Source: Paenibacillus sp. 1781tsa1 | GTDB taxonomy: Bacteria > Bacillota > Bacilli > Paenibacillales > Paenibacillaceae | DNA length: 64,000 nt | Direction: 5' to 3' | Assembly: GCF_024159265.1 (NCBI RefSeq) | Contig: NZ_JAMYWY010000001.1 | Span: 4,836,001-4,900,000, forward strand | Shown here: positions 26,491 to 34,446 of the stretch, in pieces | Layout: every line of letters begins with the position of its first letter | How positions within the stretch are numbered: position 1 is the first letter of the stretch | Translations under genes and position numbers: made by a program | Notes under the pieces: model-generated | The model's input: only the letters and a program-made list of their open reading frames with translations | The model's database searches: none | What the model was told of the DNA's origin: nothing

Positions 26491-26552
26491 GTTTGTTTGT
26501 CACTCCGTTCTTGTCTTTTCCAAACGATACCAGGCTTACGCCAGGCTTGTTT

Positions 26553-26582
26553 ATTGTAGCACAGCTGTTTGGAAATCGTCCA
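26553..26582 (-). promoter_or_regulatory. Candidate promoter of lspA
   Basis: An extended -10 (TGCTACAAT, hexamer at 26553-26558) with TGGACG 18 bases upstream (26577-26582), about 60 bases before the GTG start. Confidence 0.45.
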
Positions 26583-26711
26583 CGACGCGCTACATCACAA
26601 TGCCTATGGCAAAAACGATAACATTTCCCTTCTGTAATCTTGCCCATAACGGCACATCCTACAATAGAGTCAAAATCCGGATTCCAGCATGAAATCAGAA
26701 AGGGGAAAATC

Positions 26712-27449
26712 ATGTCACATTTTACTGCCGAACAACTGCATTTTTTACGTTCCCAACTGATGTCCGATAAACGCGATATTGAACATAGACTGTCGGAAAA
26801 CGAGCATTATGGCCTTGGAGACTCCCTTAAACTACAGACAGGTGAATTATCACCGATTGATAACCATCCTGGCGACTTAGCCACGGAAGTGTATGAGCGC
26901 GAGAAAGATATTTCCCTGCTGGAACATGATGAATTCCAATTGGAGCGAATTGATTCTGCACTGCACTCCATCGAAGAAGGACATTATGGTACATGTGCAG
27001 TCTGCCAGCAACCCATCCCTTATGAACGCATGGAAGCTGTTCCCTACACCAAATACTGCAAAAAACATCAACCGGAAACCGTTGTCTCCGAAAACCGCCC
27101 TGTAGAGGAAGAGTTCCTCGCCCCGGCATTCGGTCGAACAAGTCTGGACGAGCGTGATGATCAAAACGGCTTCGATGGTGAGGACACCTGGCAGATTGTT
27201 GAAAGCTGGGGCACATCGAACTCACCAGCCATGGCTGAAGGACGCGATATCGACAGCTACGATGTTATGGCCATTGAAGCTACCGATGAAGTGGAAGGTT
27301 GCGTTGAAGCGTACGAAAGCTTCGTTGCAACGGACATCTATGGTCATGATGTATCCATCGTGCGCAATCGGCAATATCGCCAGTATCTGGAGAACCGTGA
27401 GGGCGAGGGTCTGTTAGAACCGGATATGGAGACGGATGACATTTACTAA
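26712..27449 (+). CDS. TraR/DksA-type zinc-finger protein, YteA family
   Basis: 245 residues from the ATG at 26712, which has AAAGGGG upstream; a longer frame from 26640 lacks one. The N-terminal third is a helical hairpin (EQLHFLRSQLMSDKRDIEHRL and EHDEFQLERIDSALHSIEEG), then a zinc-finger-like segment CAVCQQPIPYERMEAVPY followed by CKKH, so the last ligand is His where DksA has Cys. The C-terminal half is acidic and repetitive. YteA-type proteins are linked to sporulation in bacilli; DksA relatives bind in the RNA polymerase secondary channel. It stands alone on plus among minus-strand genes. Confidence 0.85.
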   Translation: MSHFTAEQLHFLRSQLMSDKRDIEHRLSENEHYGLGDSLKLQTGELSPIDNHPGDLATEVYEREKDISLLEHDEFQLERIDSALHSIEEGHYGTCAVCQQPIPYERMEAVPYTKYCKKHQPETVVSENRPVEEEFLAPAFGRTSLDERDDQNGFDGEDTWQIVESWGTSNSPAMAEGRDIDSYDVMAIEATDEVEGCVEAYESFVATDIYGHDVSIVRNRQYRQYLENREGEGLLEPDMETDDIY

Positions 27450-27478
27450 ATGCAATTGATATCATTCACCTTAATCGC

Positions 27479-27835
27479 TTAGTAGGTGTTCATATCAAGC
27501 TGACGTTGGACAATGCGCACGATATCAGCGATGTAGTCTCCAACAATGGGAAGATTGAGCGCCCCGAGTAGCTGTAAAACGTAAATGATCGTTGCTGCGA
27601 AAAAGGTAAACCCAATCGCGATCCCCACACCTCGTGCGGCTCCAGACAACAAGTTAAGTCCGATTAATTTCCATGGTCTGTTCAGCAATTCTGTGTATTG
27701 CGCAATGCGTGAACGTTCCAGTTCATTCGCCAGACGGTTAGTCAGGGTATGTAGCTCTTCAATTTTGTCATGCGAATTCAGATGATCTGATGTTGATGGT
27801 GTAGCAGTTGCTGTTTGCTTGTCATGTTCGCTCAT
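27479..27835 (-). CDS. DUF5665-like small membrane protein
   Basis: 118 residues from an ATG at 27835 (AAAGGA upstream); a TTG eight codons earlier has no suitable site. A charged helix (KIEELHTLTNRLANELERSR) leads into PWKLIGLNLLSGAARGVGIA and a membrane segment that ends near residue 85, followed by an amphipathic tail. Function unknown. It lies convergent to the DksA-like gene with 29 bases between the ends, and downstream of the ileS terminator. Confidence 0.75.
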   Translation of the reverse strand: MSEHDKQTATATPSTSDHLNSHDKIEELHTLTNRLANELERSRIAQYTELLNRPWKLIGLNLLSGAARGVGIAIGFTFFAATIIYVLQLLGALNLPIVGDYIADIVRIVQRQLDMNTY

Positions 27836-27899
27836 GTTTTGGTCAGTTCCTTTGATCAATATAGATTAACTGCACTATAGAATCATTTCCTTTTTGCCT

Positions 27900-27957
27900 A
27901 AAAAACAAACGAGCCCAGAATCAGGGAAAATGTCCCTGCCTCTGCGGCTCGTTTGTT
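27900..27957 (-). terminator. Intrinsic terminator after ileS
   Basis: A 12-pair outer stem, AACAAACGAGCC with GGCTCGTTTGTT, encloses a second imperfect hairpin (CAGGGAC/CCCTG) and ends in TTTTTT on minus. It lies 45 bases beyond the ileS stop. Confidence 0.88.
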
Positions 27958-28001
27958 AATGCTCTTATATGCTCTTCCTGTTGAATGGGAAATGCTTCGA
28001 A

Positions 28002-31000
28002 TTATGCTTCGATGTAAATACCGATCGATTTGCCTCCGGCTTCAACACGTTCCATGGACTCATTCGAGCCAAATGTCACTTCGGTTACGAGAACATTCTC
28101 ACGCAACACATCATCAAACGCCTGAATAGCTTCCTGAAGGGATGCATCCACATCCAGTGTCAAACGTACCCTTTTCTCGATCGGCAAGTCCAGTCGTTTC
28201 CGGGTATCCTGTACAGCACGAACCACTTCACGGACCCAGCCTTCCTGTTCCAATGCTGGCGTGATTTCGGTATTGAGTGCAACCGTCAGACCGTAACCCG
28301 ATGCAGAAGCAAAACCTGATTTTGCCTGTTTATCAACCAATAATTCTTCGCTCGTTACTTGCAGCTCTTCGCCTTCCGGAGAAACGATGTTCAGCACACC
28401 CTCCGAAACCACTTTACGCGTCTCATCAGCCGACATTCCCTTGAAGAAGTTTTGCAGGAATCCTACGTTTTTACCGTATTTCTTACCTGCAACTTTCAGG
28501 TTCAGCTTCAATGTAAAGTCAACGAATTCCGCATCGTTATGCTCTGTACGGATTCCTTTTACATTGATCTCTTCCTTGATGATCTCTTCATAACTTGCCA
28601 GGTCAAAGCCTTTATCCAGGGAAACAATCAATTCGGACAGCGGCTGACGTGTCTTGATGCCGGTTTCGTTACGAACGTTACGGGCAAGTTCAACCACACG
28701 GCGAGCCGTCTCCATATCCTGTTCCAGTCCTGCATCAATTAGCGATTCATTGGCTACCGGATAATCTTCCATGTGCACACTCTCGCCTGTTGCAAGGTTC
28801 AGATAGATATCTTCTGCGAGCATCGGTGTAAACGGAGCAACCAGTTTTGCAGTAGTCACCAACACCTCGGTCAATGTGCGGTAAGCATCCAGTTTATCCT
28901 CTGTGAGGCCACTTCCCCAGAACCGGTCACGGGAACGACGGATATACCAGTTACTCAGCTCATCGACAAATGCTTCAATCGCTTTGGAGGAGTTCAGATA
29001 GTCGTTAACCAGCAACGCTTTTTCTACAACCAGGATCAGACTGTTCAGCCTCGACAGAATCCAACGATCCAGCTTGTGTGCGGACAGTTGGAACGGATGC
29101 TCCTGTGGATCAAATCCATCGATGGTAGCATATAGCGTCAGGAATGCATGGGTGTTAACCAGCGTATCCACCATTTTGGATTTTGCTTCGCCTACGATAC
29201 CTTTGGAGAAACGTTTGCTGTTCCACGGTGCACTGTCAGACAACAAAGCCCAGCGGAATGCATCTGTACCGTATTCTTCAATCACTTCCCAAGGATCAAT
29301 AACGTTACCTTTGGATTTGGACATCTTCTGTCCGTTCTCATCCAGAACGTGTCCTGTAGCCATAACTGCTTTGTAAGGCGCTTTGCCTGTCAAAAGGGTA
29401 GAAACCGCCAGCAAGCTGTAGAACCAGCCACGTGTCTGGTCAATCCCTTCACAGATCATATCAGCAGGATACTGCTGTTCGAATACTTCTTTATTTTCAA
29501 ATGGATAGTGCTGCTGGGCAAACGGCATGGAGCCGCTGTCGAACCAGACATCGATCACTTCCGGTGTACGTTTCATTTCATATTTGCCACAAGAGCTCAT
29601 GACTTTAACGTCATCCACATACGGTTTATGCAATTCAAGATTCTCAGGCACATCACCTACCGCACGGGCACGTAATTCTGCAATGCTGTGTGGAGCAAAT
29701 TGTTCGCCAGTCTCCTCGCACACCCAGATGTTCAGCGGAGTTCCCCAATAACGATCACGGCTGATGTTCCAATCCACCAGATCTTCAAGGAATTTCCCGA
29801 AACGTCCTTCACGAACGTGACCCGGGTACCAATCCACTTCACTATTGTTGGCAATCAATTGGTCCTTGATGGCTGTTGTCTGGATAAACCAACTGTCCAT
29901 TGCATAGTACAATAGTGGTGTATCACAACGCCAGCAGAATGGATAGCTGTGTTCATATTTTTCTTTGCTGAACAAACGTCCATTTTCAGACAGATATCGC
30001 ACGATATCAATATCACAATCCTTCACGAAACGTCCGGCAAAGTCAGTAACCTCAGCGACAAATTTACCTTCCAGGTCCACCATGTTCACGAAGCTGATGC
30101 CATTCTCACGGCATACACGGTAGTCATCTTCACCATGGGCAGGAGCAATGTGTACGATACCCGTACCACTTGCATCCGTTACAAAGCCTGCGCCCAGAAT
30201 GATGTTGGCTTTCTCAGCCTGTACGTAGTTGAACGGAGGATCATATGTTTTGCCAACCAGGTCGGCACCTTTCAGTGCACCGATGCTCTCATACTCACCC
30301 TTGGTATCTTTCATCACTTTCTCCACCAGATTGGTTGCCATGATGTACACTTCATCCCCTTGACGAACACGGGAGTAATCCATATCCGGATTCACGGCAA
30401 GTGCTACGTGTGAAGGCAGCGTCCAAGGCGTCGTTGTCCAGGCAAGCACAAATTCTCCGCTGTCATTCAGCTTGAATTTTGCTGTAGCGCTCAGGTCTTT
30501 GACGTCTTTGTACCCTTGTGCAACTTCATGGGAACTCAGTGTCGTCTGACAAGATGGGCAATACGGGCTCACACGATGGCCCCGATATAACAGGCCTTTC
30601 TCATGGATTGTCGCCAGGATGTTCCATACACTCTCAATGTAGTTGTTATCAAGGGTGATATATGGGTTATCCATATCCGTCCAATATCCGATACCTTCTG
30701 TCAAATCACGCCATTGTTGCTCGTACTCGAATACGCTCGCTTTACATTCGTTAATGAATTTCTCCACGCCGTAATCTTCGATTTCCCACTTGTGGGAGAT
30801 GCCAAGCTTCTTCTGTACACCCAGTTCTACTGGCAGACCATGTGTATCCCAACCCGCTTTACGAACAACACGGTAACCCTTCATCGTGTTATAACGACCA
30901 ACGAAATCCTTGATTACGCGTCCCAGAACGTGACCGATATGCGGTTTTCCGTTCGCTGTAGGCGGCCCTTCATAAAATACGAAGTTTGGCTTGCCCTCGC

Positions 31001-31100
31001 GGTTTTCGATGGACCTTTTGAATGTATTCTCCGTTTTCCATTTATCTAACACGCGTAACTCTCTGGCACGTGCCTTCTCTTTGACGTCAACTCGTTGCAT
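28002..31100 (-). CDS. ileS: Isoleucyl-tRNA synthetase, IleS2-like form
   Basis: 1032 residues. Charges tRNA-Ile. Class I signatures are HIGH in GKPHIGHVLGRVIKDF and KMSKS in GQKMSKSKGNVIDP; the editing domain lies between (AWTTTPWTLPSHVALAVNPD). The C-terminal region is long and lacks the paired CxxC zinc knuckle of the common bacterial IleS1, resembling the eukaryote-like IleS2 group, to which mupirocin-insensitive enzymes belong; insensitivity here is inference. Expression is probably controlled by the T-box leader at 31694-32015, but about 590 bases of repeats lie between leader and start codon. A GAAAGGGAAG site precedes the ATG. Confidence 0.96.
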   Translation of the reverse strand: MQRVDVKEKARARELRVLDKWKTENTFKRSIENREGKPNFVFYEGPPTANGKPHIGHVLGRVIKDFVGRYNTMKGYRVVRKAGWDTHGLPVELGVQKKLGISHKWEIEDYGVEKFINECKASVFEYEQQWRDLTEGIGYWTDMDNPYITLDNNYIESVWNILATIHEKGLLYRGHRVSPYCPSCQTTLSSHEVAQGYKDVKDLSATAKFKLNDSGEFVLAWTTTPWTLPSHVALAVNPDMDYSRVRQGDEVYIMATNLVEKVMKDTKGEYESIGALKGADLVGKTYDPPFNYVQAEKANIILGAGFVTDASGTGIVHIAPAHGEDDYRVCRENGISFVNMVDLEGKFVAEVTDFAGRFVKDCDIDIVRYLSENGRLFSKEKYEHSYPFCWRCDTPLLYYAMDSWFIQTTAIKDQLIANNSEVDWYPGHVREGRFGKFLEDLVDWNISRDRYWGTPLNIWVCEETGEQFAPHSIAELRARAVGDVPENLELHKPYVDDVKVMSSCGKYEMKRTPEVIDVWFDSGSMPFAQQHYPFENKEVFEQQYPADMICEGIDQTRGWFYSLLAVSTLLTGKAPYKAVMATGHVLDENGQKMSKSKGNVIDPWEVIEEYGTDAFRWALLSDSAPWNSKRFSKGIVGEAKSKMVDTLVNTHAFLTLYATIDGFDPQEHPFQLSAHKLDRWILSRLNSLILVVEKALLVNDYLNSSKAIEAFVDELSNWYIRRSRDRFWGSGLTEDKLDAYRTLTEVLVTTAKLVAPFTPMLAEDIYLNLATGESVHMEDYPVANESLIDAGLEQDMETARRVVELARNVRNETGIKTRQPLSELIVSLDKGFDLASYEEIIKEEINVKGIRTEHNDAEFVDFTLKLNLKVAGKKYGKNVGFLQNFFKGMSADETRKVVSEGVLNIVSPEGEELQVTSEELLVDKQAKSGFASASGYGLTVALNTEITPALEQEGWVREVVRAVQDTRKRLDLPIEKRVRLTLDVDASLQEAIQAFDDVLRENVLVTEVTFGSNESMERVEAGGKSIGIYIEA

Positions 31101-31155
31101 GGTGATTATCTTCCCTTTCTTTGGTTAGATTGTGGACCGTCCACAAAAAGCGTTT

Positions 31156-31199
31156 CAATCCCCCTAAATCCCCCTAAATCCCCCTTGCCAAGGGGGACC
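31156..31199 (-). repeat. CCCCTAAATC direct repeats and G-tract cluster
   Basis: Three adjoining copies of a C-rich decamer on plus (G-rich on minus), followed by CCCCCTT-GCC-AAGGGGG, a perfect hairpin. The minus strand, and the ileS mRNA, carry four tracts of four or five G with short loops, the pattern of a G-quadruplex, about 60 bases before the ileS start. Confidence 0.6.
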
Positions 31200-31353
31200 C
31201 CATAGGCGCTCCGCCCTCTGGACACCCGGGATGGCTTGTCGATTGGGGGACAGTTGCGCCGCTTGTGGGCGAGGGTTTATGTGCGTGGTGGCGGCCATTT
31301 TGCGGCTTGTTCCCTGCGTGAACGCCGCACGGCCTTACCGCGAGGCGGGTGTT

Positions 31354-31684
31354 GCCGGGTGCTTCACTCCCCCGGCGGGTGGCTCTCTCCTTGAGGCACC
31401 TTCGGGCCTCATGAACGTTCGCCTTAGCGAACCCCGTGTTGCCGGGTGCTTCGCTCTCCCGGCGGGCGGCTCTCTCCTTGAGGCACCTTCGGGCCTCATG
31501 AACGTTCGCCTTAGCGAACCCCGTGTGCCGGGTGCTTCGCTCTCCCGGCGGGCGGCTCTCTCCTTGAGGCACCTTCGGGCCTCATGGACGTTCGCCTTAG
31601 CGAACCCTGTGTGCCGGGTGCTTCGCTCCCCCGGCGGGCGGCTCTCTACCTGAGGTCCCTGCGGGCCTCATGGACGTTCGCCTT
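31354..31684. repeat. Four tandem copies of an 86-base hairpin-rich repeat
   Basis: Copies start at 31354 (87 bases), 31441 (86), 31527 (86) and 31613 (about 72, truncated where the T run begins). Each begins GCCGGGTGCTTC and holds three small hairpins: CCGGG/CCCGG, GAGGC/GCCTC with a TTCG-containing loop, and a perfect GTTCGC/GCGAAC. The block and its left flank (31200-31353) are visibly richer in G+C than the surroundings. Open frames that run through it on both strands are by-products of the repeat. No spacers, so not CRISPR. Confidence 0.9.
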
Positions 31685-31693
31685 TTTTGGACA

Positions 31694-32015
31694 CAAAAAA
31701 GCCCCATCCCTGGAAAGGGACGAGGCTATACTCGCGTTACCACCCTAATTCTGTTCATCACAAACCACATCCAGGCAAGCCTGGGTATGCTCTGTCATCA
31801 ACAGCGCTTATGCCCCGCTAAACTACCGCAGGGTGCCGTTATAACGTACGGCTTACGGTTCGGCTTACACACGGCAATCACGATCACCGCTTCAGCGTCA
31901 CTTCTCCGGGGAGATATTCGGCTATAACTCATCCATTGGTTTGCACCAACCACCAACTCTCTGAGGGATGAGATCATAACGTACTGAACCCGTCATGGAA
32001 TCACTATTCATTATG
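31694..32015 (-). ncRNA. T-box riboswitch leader of ileS
   Basis: The T-box core AGGGTGGTAACGCGAG lies at 31731-31746 (minus). Downstream is the terminator: AGCCTCGTCCCT pairs with AGGGATGGGGCT (12 pairs, two G-U, UUCC loop) and is followed by TTTTTT. Upstream, stem I has the AGAGAG and GGTTGGTGCAAACC distal elements, and ATC at 31913-31915 within GAATATC is the likely isoleucine specifier. Uncharged tRNA-Ile would stabilise the antiterminator and allow ileS transcription. Confidence 0.9.
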
Positions 32016-32021
32016 AATATA

Positions 32022-32050
32022 GTTATAGCCTCTTTGCAGACAAAAGTCAA
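32022..32050 (-). promoter_or_regulatory. Sigma-A promoter of the ileS T-box transcript
   Basis: TTGACT (32045-32050) and TATAAC (32022-32027) with a 17-base spacer on minus; transcription would begin near 32015, just downstream of divIVA. Confidence 0.8.
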
Positions 32051-32062
32051 CCAGGCGACAGA

Positions 32063-32572
32063 CTAATAAATTTCTTTCATCTCCCGCTCACGGTCACGCA
32101 CTTCCTGCTCCCGGCTCTCCAGCACTTCCCAACCATCCTGAGTCAACAGTTCAAGCTGCGCTTCAACAAGCGTGCGGAAACGGGCACGATAAATTGATGC
32201 CTGCTTTTTCAATTCTTCCACTTCCAAAGCAATTTTACGCGATTTACCCAGCGATTCGTTCACGATTCGGTCTGCATTTTTCTCTGCTTCCTTCACGATC
32301 AACTGTGCTTCTTTCTTGGCATTGTTCTTCACATCATCAGCAGCTTCCTGCGCAATGATGATCGTTTTGCTAAGCGTCTCTTCAATCGTGGCAAAATGAT
32401 CCAGCTTTTCCTGAACGGACAGCAACTGATTGCTCAGCTCTTTGTTCTCGCGAATGACGCCTTCGTAATCTTTGATGACTTGATCCAGGAATTCATTGAC
32501 TTCATCCTCGTCATACCCGCGCAAACGTCGGGAAAATTCCTTGTTGTGTATGTCCAGCGGCGTTAATGGCAT
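32063..32572 (-). CDS. divIVA: DivIVA-domain cell division / polarity protein
   Basis: 169 residues. The N-terminal membrane-binding segment LTPLDIHNKEFSRRLRGYDE is typical, followed by long coiled coils (about 25-140) with Glu/Lys-rich heptads. DivIVA marks negatively curved membrane at septa and poles and recruits division and sporulation partners. The frame begins at a GTG (32581) that overlaps AGGAGG; the ATG at 32572, eight bases from it, is the proper start. Last gene of the ylm block, as in Bacillus. Confidence 0.93.
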   Translation of the reverse strand: MPLTPLDIHNKEFSRRLRGYDEDEVNEFLDQVIKDYEGVIRENKELSNQLLSVQEKLDHFATIEETLSKTIIIAQEAADDVKNNAKKEAQLIVKEAEKNADRIVNESLGKSRKIALEVEELKKQASIYRARFRTLVEAQLELLTQDGWEVLESREQEVRDREREMKEIY

Positions 32573-32719
32573 GCTGTCCACCTCCTGTTAAAGTTCCTTC
32601 CCGTCCAGAGAAGGTTTGCAGCATAAATCTTTGACTTAATGTATATCGGATACACCGCGTATTTTCTACACCTTTATGATAAACATTTCGACAAGAAAGC
32701 GGATTTTCCTGCAACAGAC

Positions 32720-33502
32720 TCAGGCAAATTTGCCGATTTTCACTCGGCAGCGCCCTTTTTTGGTCATGCCATCCTGTTCCATGACCTTGAAACGGCCAAA
32801 TCCCTGAATGGATACGACATCACCCGCTTTCAGCGATTTGGATGGATCTTCCTCAACCTTCCAGTTCACACGGCAGCGCCCAGCTTTGATTGGCACCAGC
32901 ACTTTACTGCGGCTAAGCCGATACACATCTGCACAGATTCCATCCAAACGAAGCGAAGCGACCGTTATGTCCATGGTCTCCAGTTTATTCACGGACCATC
33001 GCATCTGATCCAAAGGAAGTAACTCTGTGAACACATGTAACCGATGCACCTGATTCAGTTGAAGCGATAAAAAAGCGCCGGTTTCCGCCGCCACCACTGT
33101 ATGGCAACCGTCCTCCAGCACTTGGATATCCCCGATCTTTCCACGTTTCATCCCAAGCCCGAGCAGGGAACCCATATAGTCCCCATGCTCCAGCTCCGAG
33201 ATTTTCTGATCATCAGACGTGATGCTGAGCACCTGCATACCCATATCCTCATCATCCAGATACATGTAATCAGGTGCAACCAGCGCACGCTTGCGCTCAG
33301 CAGCTTCGTAACCACCATCCAGACGAATCTGAACGTCATTACGACGATTGGCAAGAGTTTGTAAGATAAACACCTGTCTTGGGTCAAGAAAGTCAGTTAG
33401 CTTCATGTCATGATACTTGCCTGCACGCTCAACCCAGTCCGAAGCCTTATCTACGAAATCTCGCTCATCATGGCTAAAATGTTCGTAAATTTCACCGCTC
33501 AT
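32720..33502 (-). CDS. ylmH: YlmH-type S4-domain RNA-binding protein
   Basis: 260 residues. N-terminal YlmH domain (SDWVERAGKYHDMKLTDFLD) and a C-terminal S4 RNA-binding domain containing VEEDPSKSLKAGDVVSIQGF. In Bacillus relatives this protein acts on stalled ribosome complexes (peptidyl-tRNA release in ribosome quality control). It lies between yggT and divIVA, the conserved ylm order, with a GGGTGA site before the ATG. The 200-base gap upstream is filled by a small inverted-repeat element. Confidence 0.92.
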   Translation of the reverse strand: MSGEIYEHFSHDERDFVDKASDWVERAGKYHDMKLTDFLDPRQVFILQTLANRRNDVQIRLDGGYEAAERKRALVAPDYMYLDDEDMGMQVLSITSDDQKISELEHGDYMGSLLGLGMKRGKIGDIQVLEDGCHTVVAAETGAFLSLQLNQVHRLHVFTELLPLDQMRWSVNKLETMDITVASLRLDGICADVYRLSRSKVLVPIKAGRCRVNWKVEEDPSKSLKAGDVVSIQGFGRFKVMEQDGMTKKGRCRVKIGKFA

Positions 33503-33529
33503 CTATGTCACCCTACCCTAATAGTCCGT

Positions 33530-33696
33530 GTTCAAAAAGACCGGTTTTCAGTACCGAGAAGATGGGATAAAGCTAGAAATGGAGTAGCGGAGCGTAGAGA
33601 AAACTACGTGAGCAACGGACATTTCGGCTGAATTCCATATTCGATGCTGACGATGCCACTAGGCATCCTTCGTAATCAAAAGCGGACTTTTTGAAC
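33530..33696. mobile_element. 167-base element with inverted terminal repeats (MITE-like)
   Basis: The ends GTTCAAAAAGACCGGTTTTCA (33530-33550) and TCAAAAGCGGACTTTTTGAAC (33676-33696) are inverted repeats with three differences over 21 bases. The inside has no gene. It occupies nearly the whole ylmH-yggT gap of an otherwise tightly packed operon. No clear target duplication could be read at the edges. Confidence 0.6.
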
Positions 33697-33701
33697 AACC
33701 T

Positions 33702-33971
33702 CTAATATACAAAATACCGAAGTATGGAGATAAGCCCATTAAGCGCGAGTTGCAGAACGATCAGCGCCACAATCGGGGAAATATCCAGCACACCGAACAA
33801 AGGTGGGATAAATCGACGGAATGGTCTTAGATATGGCTCTACAAACTTGCCTAGCCATTCACCAATGAAGCTTTCCCGCGCATTGGGAAGCCAAGACATC
33901 AATATGTAGACGATGACCATGTAAAAGTAAATCTGGTATAACGTGTACAGCACGCTTTCAATCTGATACAA
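33702..33971 (-). CDS. YggT-family membrane protein
   Basis: 89 residues with two membrane helices and the conserved MVIVYILMSWLPN and PYLRPFRRFIPP motifs of the YggT/YlmG family, associated with division-site or osmotic functions. TTG start at 33971 with GAGGTGA eight bases upstream; that site overlaps the sepF stop, so the two are coupled. Confidence 0.9.
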   Translation of the reverse strand: MYQIESVLYTLYQIYFYMVIVYILMSWLPNARESFIGEWLGKFVEPYLRPFRRFIPPLFGVLDISPIVALIVLQLALNGLISILRYFVY

Positions 33972-33978
33972 AAGTGGC

Positions 33979-34446
33979 TCACCTCATTCTGTTGTAATCT
34001 TGCTCGCTGTCAGCCAGTATTTCCGTAATTGATCCCTGAATTTCAACCGTATCTGGCGTACAGAGAAAAATGTTTCCGCCGATTTTGGAAATACCGCCAC
34101 CCAATGCGTATACCGTACCACTCAAAAAATCAATAACACGCAGCGCTTGGTCCTGACGTATCCGCTGCAGATTTACCACAACGGTACGATGCGAACGCAG
34201 ATGGTCGGCAATCTCCTGAGCCTCGTCATAAGAACGCGGTTCATACAGGACAACTTTAACATTTTTCTGGGAATGAATGCTCACCACATTATTCCCCCTT
34301 TGGTTTCTACGTTTATCAAGACTGGAGGTTTCAGCTTCCTGCTGTTCAGCCTCATTTTCCTCCTGCGAAGCCATCCGTTCACGTTCCACAATCTCTTCCT
34401 CTTCCTGAAGTCCGAGGAAATTCATAAATTTATTCATTACGCCCAT
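33979..34446 (-). CDS. sepF: Cell division protein SepF
   Basis: 155 residues. An amphipathic membrane-binding start (MNKFMNFLGL) and an acidic linker lead into the SepF domain, about 60-150, with VVLYEPRSYDEAQEIADHL and DFLSGTVYALGG. SepF binds the C-terminal tail of FtsZ and bundles protofilaments at the membrane. GAGGAGG is placed seven bases before the ATG. It overlaps yggS by 10 bases. Confidence 0.95.
   Translation of the reverse strand: MGVMNKFMNFLGLQEEEEIVERERMASQEENEAEQQEAETSSLDKRRNQRGNNVVSIHSQKNVKVVLYEPRSYDEAQEIADHLRSHRTVVVNLQRIRQDQALRVIDFLSGTVYALGGGISKIGGNIFLCTPDTVEIQGSITEILADSEQDYNRMR

Noticed and set aside
31174..31653. Long open frames on both strands through the 86-base repeats
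   Set aside because: They exist on both strands because the repeat is G+C-rich; the translated product is only the repeat, there is no convincing ribosome binding site, and unit length differs between 86 and 87 bases.
31354..31684. CRISPR array
   Set aside because: Direct head-to-tail units of 86 bases with no variable spacers and no cas genes.
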